From Meandrina meandrites (taxonomy: Eukaryota > Cnidaria > Anthozoa > Scleractinia > Meandrinidae): DNA of 64,000 nt. A program made the position numbers and the translations under genes. The notes beneath the pieces were generated by a model. It did no database searches. It saw only the letters and a list, made by a program, of their open reading frames with translations, and was not told the origin of the DNA. How positions within the stretch are numbered: the stretch's first letter is position 1; every line of letters begins with the position of its first letter. Location: the NCBI GenBank assembly GCA_963693305.1, contig OY855905.1:4991201-5055200 (forward strand). Direction: 5' to 3'. Positions 58,221 through 64,000 of the stretch are shown piece after piece.

Positions 58221-61200
58221 ATGATGAACCCTTTCCAAGCCTTATCAATCGTTCTTTTTCTTTCAATGTTGGATTCGGGACTCGGTCAAGGTAAGCTCGC
58301 TTCCCATTTGAATTATCTCTTTGTTTACAGAACTTACACGGTAGTTATATTCTACCAGTTCCCTTGCTTTTTTTAAGCTTAATTCACTTATTAACTTTGA
58401 TGGCTTTTTGAAACTAGCCTGGCCATCAAATAATATTTTGGAATCTTAATACCGGACTTGCGAAAGATATTACTTAGCTTTGAAAATGCAAGCAAGCAAT
58501 AAGAGATGGCAAAAAATAAAAAAAAATAAAAAAAATTTCTATCAAGTCCAAAGCGTCTTATAGTATTTTCCATTCTTAAAATGGGAAACAATGAAAAATA
58601 GATTCTTGTTTAAGCCTTGTTGTAACCCTTTTTCGGTCGTTTTTTTATTTGGCCAGTTTTCTTCTCCATAAACATTCTTTTGATGCTCATCTCTAAATTT
58701 TTATGTTACGCAGAGGACACCTATCTTTAATTAGAAAGTACATACACATCCATGATATTTTTTGCTAAAAAAGGATGTATTTTAGTTTTAAAAAGGCCAC
58801 TCGCACATTTAGATACTTCGGCTTCTAAAAACATTCCAAGCATTTGTCAGCCATTCTCGTGATTACCGTTGTAGATTAGGAACCCAAACAATGCAGGTCC
58901 GTGTTGTGTCCTTTTTGTCCCTTTTGTGAATCTCCTATGGATGCAGTTTCACTAATGTTAACTTCCACTATACAGCTGTTTCCTTTCTAATATAATGCTT
59001 TGATTAGCTGAAAATCCGTAACGTGATTCTGTCGCCATACTTAAGCCTGGTTTTCAAATGCCGCCGATCTACCTACGCCGGTATTACATGGGACACTGTT
59101 CCCATATATGAGAACATACGCCTCCTGCAACAAAGATCATCGCAGGTTTTTACCGCCGGCATGCCTGCAAAGTTGATTTGAGTTCCAACTCGCACGCAAT
59201 TAAGCGGTTTTTTCGGAGCGCCGGGATGAAGATTTTTTATGAGAACAGTCGTGAACAGTCGAGAACAGGCATGTATACCGGCGGCTATGTCGCAGGTAGG
59301 TCGGCGGCATATGAGAGCCAGGCTTTAGTTTAATCACTTGGAAAACAACCTTTTCATTTTAACCAATAAGACATCACTAATAAGAACCTTCTTTCTTCAT
59401 GCTTTAAAGCGTGTGATAAGTTTCCAAAAATAACGTAAACTTTTAAAACGGGCATTATCCAGATTCTACATGAAAACTATTTTATATTATTGGGAAAAAA
59501 GTAAGGCATCTAGAGTTCGCTGGTATGATCGTTCTCAGTGGTCTGACTGTTCTTGGCTAATGATAAAACACGTTTTAATGTCAAAATACAACATGAATAT
59601 GTCATTCACTTCAATTTTGAATAAGTATGGTCCTAGCATTTCTTCCAAATGCTGTCAACCGTATCGTTTCTGTCAAAATAATAATAACAATAAGAAAAAA
59701 AAAACAGGACGCTTCCCGCTGGCGCTGAATCCATTTATATAACTCACACATTATTTTCCATTAACAGGTTATATTTTTTTTAGTTATCTTTTACATCGAT
59801 AATTTTAAGATCCTTAGCTACAGCGGAGCTCCGTATTTAACAGGAATTGGTTAGACCATTAAGCAAATATATTTGTTTTGGTTTGAACTGATATTATTTT
59901 GCCTAAAATTGGTCTGGTTTATCGAAAGAGGAGGAGGATGCAGCGTGGCCCAGTCGTTAGGGCGCTGGACTTATAATCCGGAGGTCCGGGGTTCAAATCC
60001 TCCTCCCTGCCACTAGATGGATTTGTCTTCGGTGGTGCCGAATTCAACTCTTCCACGCTTTGTATATTGCCAACTGGTCAGCTTCCTGCCAGTTGGGATT
60101 TTTAACAAGTTTCTGTTTCATTTATAATGTTTGTTTCACTATTTACAGTGTCCTCAATTAGTACAGCCGTGCGAAATACATTGACACTTAAATAAAGTGA
60201 TTTAGTTATTTTATTTATTTATTTATTTAAAGAAGATGTCAAATTTTGATGCGTACGCATACGTGTATACGAATTCAGTGCAGCGATGTCAATTTCAATT
60301 TTAGAACCAATTAAATATACAGATTGAGACGGCAAAAAGAGCTATTGCAGGATAGCGATAACATGTAAAATTGCCGTGAATATGATTTGCTGAGTTTTCT
60401 CTAAAGATGATTCGTTCTGCTGTGAGAAAATTTATTGTGCCGAAAGATACATTTCAGTTTAACCGTGAGCAATTTACCATTACCAGAATGGAAACATTGT
60501 AAACTCAAGTAAAAATAATAAATGAATAAATAAATAAATAAAATAAAATAGATTGGTAGTTCCGCTTTTAGGACTGCCTCAATCTATATATTTTATTTAA
60601 ATTTCAGTAATATTACTAAATGCATCAAGTAAATAAAGAAATATACGACTTTTTTATACAGTGACTGTTCTATCACATTCCCATTTTAATTTCAGTCTTT
60701 CCCATTTGTTCAATGGATGAGGTTAAAAAGCAGATTCCTGTGAAGGCGTTTAATTTGCAGCTTTTTTTTTGAGTCGTTGTTTAGTATGGCCAATTTAAAA
60801 CATAAAAAATAAAAATAATTCTAATAAATGTTCTTTTGATGCTGAGGGTTGACAGGGAAACCCCGCGACAGAGATTTCATGTAGCTTTCTGTTATTTCGC
60901 AGTCATCTTGCTCATAAGAAGGCAGCAACGTATATTTATTCAAAAACATCATTGGTCAATCCCATGAGAGAGTTTTTTTTTCGGGCTCTAACAACGATCC
61001 AAATACTTGTCAATCATTCTCCTACTAATGGCGGTGCATTTGAGAATCAAATAAAGCGGGTTCCTGTGTTGCCCTAGTCTGCGTAGCTGGAGGGATAAGC
61101 GGGAGCGAATGAATTTGTGCGTCTTTTTGAGCGACGAAGCCGCGAGTGAAAATCCTCAACTCGACTCCTTCCAAAATTCTCTCACGCCTCCGCGACAAAA

Positions 61201-62089
61201 CAATAGTATACGGCCGCTAAAAGCGCATTCGCCCGCGAAATCCTGCCAGATATACAGGCTAGGATTTGGGATTCAAACAAAGCGGGTTCTTGTGCTACTC
61301 GGCCGTGGTAAAGCAATTTTATCGTGTCCTTTTTTACCCTTTTGGTAGTAAGTCAAGTTTTGCTGATTCTAAGGTAATTACAAATGGCATTTATTCCTTG
61401 ACCTTTTTTTTCCCAACAGGGCAATGCAGTAGTCGTGTTGACGTGGTATTTCTTGTCAGTACACACAGGAGTGCGACAGATCGGGATTACCAGCTAATGA
61501 AGAAATTCGTAATAGACATAGCGGAAAGGTTAGGCCTAGCACCAAGATACAGTCAAGCTGCCATAGTTCTGTACAGTGACTCGGCATCGGTAAAGGCACG
61601 ACTTGGCCAGTATGAAAGCCTCGATGAGTTCGGGGGAGCTATCAATGCTCTTCGTCACGAATATGGTACGAGTCGACGATTTGATAAAGCGCTGAGCACG
61701 GCAGCCTCTGAGCTTAAACAGAAGGGACGAATGAGTGTCCCTAAGGTTATTCTGCTAATTAGTAATGGCCAGGATCGTTCAAACTTAAATGACCTGAATA
61801 GGATTTCCCAGAGCTTGAAAGCTGATGGCGTCTATATTCTTGGTGTGGGGATTGGTCATACAGATCAACAACTCCAAACTCAACTTCAATTAGTAACAGG
61901 GACGAACGATGACGTTTTCATGGTGAGGGACTTCACAGAGCTAAGCCGTCATGTTGTCAAAATTATCGACAGAGCCTGTTACTTGATTGGTAAGTGCAGC
62001 TATTGTGGTAGAGAATGCAAAACAAGTAGAACCTTGTTACCCCACCGAGTACATTTACGTCTAAAAAACTGTTGTCAGGGAATCAATTG

Positions 62090-62132
<43 letters not shown>

Positions 62133-63655
62133 AGCCGCAGCAGCACCAACACCATCATTACTTATGGTTATCAACGTCACCATCATCATTACCATTATTA
62201 AGATTTATTTCGATCGCCCCAGCATCGTAGGAATAAAAGCTTTAATATTTCTCCTATTTTTAGAAAAATGTGCGAGCAGCCCATGCCTGAATGGAGCTAC
62301 ATGTGTCAATGTTGTGGGAACGTATCGCTGTGATTGCAAGCCAGGGTATTCTGGAAAGAACTGTGGAACAGGTAATACTCACCTAATGTTTAAGTAGGTT
62401 AATTAAAAATAGAATCGTATAAGCTCTCTTATTTTAGCGATTTTGAAAAGTGAACCATGCCTTTGCGTTTAAACCAGTAACTCTCAAATTTGGTAAACTT
62501 GCTGATGTTTGGATGTTCTTTCAGATGACGGGCCCCATTTTTCAATTCGATCGATTTTAAATATTAGTACCCTGTCCCCTGCTAGTTTATAAAATGGCCA
62601 ATTCGTTTGCAGTGAGACACTCTAAACTTTCGGGAAAATAACTTAGCCTTCGAATGACTTGAATGCACACAAGTTCTCGAGTTTAAAAAAGAAATATGAA
62701 TGAATTGTAGATGTATGTCGTAGTCAAATTTTGGCCAAACCTGCTTGATGCTTCCGTGGCGACGTCAAAAAGATTGAAATATACTTGATATATAAAAATT
62801 TCTACGAGGGATGCATGAACAGCAGAAAGATCCTTTTTTGAACATTGCGAGGAAACCTCGATTGGAGACGAGAGGAGAGTGGGGGCGGGGTGTCATTCTT
62901 CCCCTTTTATGCCTGAGGGTTAATGGTTTACAGCATGGGTTTTCATTGGAGAGGGATTATTGCAAAGGGAATGTTTGAGTCAAGATATATTTTCAGAGGA
63001 ATCGGGCATTTTTTTGTACAAATTACGGTATATTTTCGAGATGACATGATAACTTACTGTGGTAATTCCTAAATTTTAGATATCAACGAGTGTGATCCTT
63101 CACCTTGCAAGAATGGCGGAACATGTGTCGATCTCGTGGCAAATTTTCGCTGCAATTGTAGAATTGGGTATTATGGCAAGAGATGTGAAACAGGTAAAAA
63201 ATATTAGATGTTTTTCGTTAAAATGATCGAAAACAAATGGCAGAGAATGCTTCAGTTCTTGAATTCACAAAAGTCGTTTTCCTCTCTGACATAGTCTGCT
63301 GTGATGCTTCTTCTAGAACTAGAATACACTTTGCCAATATTCCGAAGTGATAATGAACATTTTGCTTAAGTCTTAGGCTGGAATAAAGCTGATGCATTAT
63401 TGTAATAAGTTTACGATGGTGTATTTAGAATGATTTTATTTGGAAACTAAAATGGAAAATATATGGTCACCTTGCGTCTACGGAAAAATTGAATGTGGTT
63501 CACCTATCACAACACATAGGAATTGAAGATGGATAATATTTTTTTAGGGGATGGTTGTGCGTTAATGACTGATGGTGGTCAAGCATTTAAGAAGAATATT
63601 GAATTTGTTCCCATGAGCTGGTTTGAGACACCTTCGGTTGTTCACGATGGAGCAG
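58221..63655 (+). CDS. Secreted vWA-EGF-EGF protein, 5' part (gene leaves the window)
   Basis: Exons are 58221-58290 (signal peptide; ATGATG start, the second ATG at 58224 is equally possible), 61420-61989 (vWA domain), 62264-62371 (EGF), 63080-63193 (calcium-binding-type EGF, DINEC start) and 63548-63655 (Cys-poor segment [14 protein letters not shown], unknown). All introns are GT-AG and phase 1, the mark of exon shuffling. The vWA has [20 protein letters not shown] and [10 protein letters not shown]. The metal site is degenerate: the usual DxSxS is STHRS, and the later Asp is Asn (SNGQD), so Mg-dependent ligand binding is doubtful. Both EGFs keep six Cys. This resembles matrilin- or SVEP-like extracellular proteins, some of which occur in coral skeleton matrix, but the ortholog is not assigned. 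Frames reaching into 61266-61419 and past 61989 are intron. Confidence 0.8.
59935..60235 (+). mobile_element. tRNA-derived SINE in intron 1 of the vWA gene
   Basis: The head GCGTGGCCCAGTCGTTAGGG (box A) and CCGGGGTTCAAATCC (box B) are tRNA-like. The body carries CTTCGGTGGTGCCGAATTCA and CCAACTGGTCAGCTTCCTGC (then CAGTTGGG, a hairpin). An (ATTT)n tail ends near 60229. Confidence 0.7.
62093..62160. repeat. (ATC)n / (AGC)n microsatellite in intron 2 of the vWA gene
   Basis: A run of CAT units is followed by AGC and CAC units. It lies between the vWA and EGF exons, after the GTAAGT donor, and is not coding despite the open frame. Confidence 0.7.
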
Positions 63656-63753
63656 GTAAAATAGTTTACTTTGAAAACAAGTGATGAATGGATGGTTGGA
63701 TGGATGTATATGATTATTTGGAGGTAGGGAACAAATACTGCCATTCTTCTTGC

Positions 63754-63780
63754 CGCCCCCCCCCCCCCCCCCCCCCCCTC
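63754..63780. repeat. Poly-C run
   Basis: About 24 C in a row within the intron after 63655. Other long G/C runs lie at 25620-25642, 45331-45347 and 55131-55151. Confidence 0.8.
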
Positions 63781-64000
63781 TCACGCGGACACTCTCGGCC
63801 AGACTGACACTCTTTTTCGAAGTGAACTAAGGGAAGTATTGATCAGTTGACTGAGTGACTGATTAATTGTTTGATTGAACGGTCGATTGATTGATTGGGT
63901 GTTTTACGACGAATATTTTGTCTCTTACAAATCTACGGCAACCCAATTTTAATGCTACCGTACTAGTGATTTGGAGACCGTTAATATACGCATCCAGTGA

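Larger units (their letters stand above)
56800..61080 (+). repeat. Three tandem copies of an intron/flank segment
   Basis: Segments at about 56800-57240, 58560-58925 and 60690-61080 align in order: an AGATTCCTGTTTAAG-like block, TTGTTTATTTGGCC, ATGTTCTTTTGATGCT, then GTACATACACATCC (first two copies) and ACTTGTCAATCATTCTC, and finally a GGGTCCCTGCGTT/GGGTTCCTGTGTT block. Unit spacing is about 1.8-2.1 kb. Two of the three follow a signal-peptide exon copy; no such exon was recognised before the third. Confidence 0.55.

Noticed and set aside
62093..62201. His/Ser-rich extension of the vWA frame
   Set aside because: It is a microsatellite in the intron after a GTAAGT donor at 61990.

Overview
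The window is animal nuclear DNA, most likely from an anthozoan cnidarian and probably a stony coral. The evidence is AT-rich sequence, small GT-AG introns, several tRNA-derived SINEs, many palindromic MITEs, compact TNF/EDA-like ligands and phase 1-1 vWA/EGF exons. The taxon is an inference; no species-specific marker was seen. There is no operon, CRISPR array or other prokaryotic feature.

Layout. 0.6-2.7 kb: 3' end of a plus-strand gene with two cold-shock-like domains. 4.4-4.9 kb: two tRNA-like SINE heads in inverted orientation. 5.4-22.2 kb: five minus-strand TNF-like genes in two alternating types (A-B-A-B-A), spaced about 3 kb, each with a non-coding first exon, a signal-peptide exon, a short exon and a TNF-domain exon. 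All five reading frames and splice sites are intact. A 5'-truncated LINE and a small MITE sit between them. 22-33 kb: mobile-element debris (foldback MITEs, hAT and Penelope-like fragments), two glycine-rich exons on the minus strand, and a tyrosine recombinase pseudogene split by a TTAA-flanked element that itself holds a LINE fragment. 33.3-34.5 kb: a single-exon carbohydrate sulfotransferase whose frame breaks at a 9-G run. 34.7-47 kb: nested DNA transposons: a PIF/Harbinger-like element with TTA duplications, a large foldback element containing a second foldback, and a 4.3 kb TTAA-flanked element. 47.1 kb: a collagen-like exon. 48.4-52.3 kb: a 3.9 kb unit with about 160-bp inverted termini enclosing a decayed multi-domain gene of a family I cannot name. 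53-56 kb: a LINE end, a SINE, and a 1.76 kb element with repeat-rich termini and a perfect 6-bp duplication. 56.4-64 kb: a plus-strand gene for a secreted vWA-EGF-EGF protein that runs out of the window, preceded by a decayed duplicate of its own first exon.

Functionally, the TNF array looks like a locally expanded family of secreted ligands: a 20-residue signal peptide followed almost directly by the TNF fold, without the usual transmembrane stalk. All five copies share a short upstream block that is a candidate promoter element. The vWA/EGF gene encodes an extracellular adhesion or matrix-type protein, and the sulfotransferase would act in the Golgi. Nothing suggests that these genes work in one pathway.

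Caution on sequence quality: three coding regions break at mononucleotide runs (9 G, 6 G, 7 A), and a one-base change repairs each. Some apparent pseudogenes may therefore be assembly errors.
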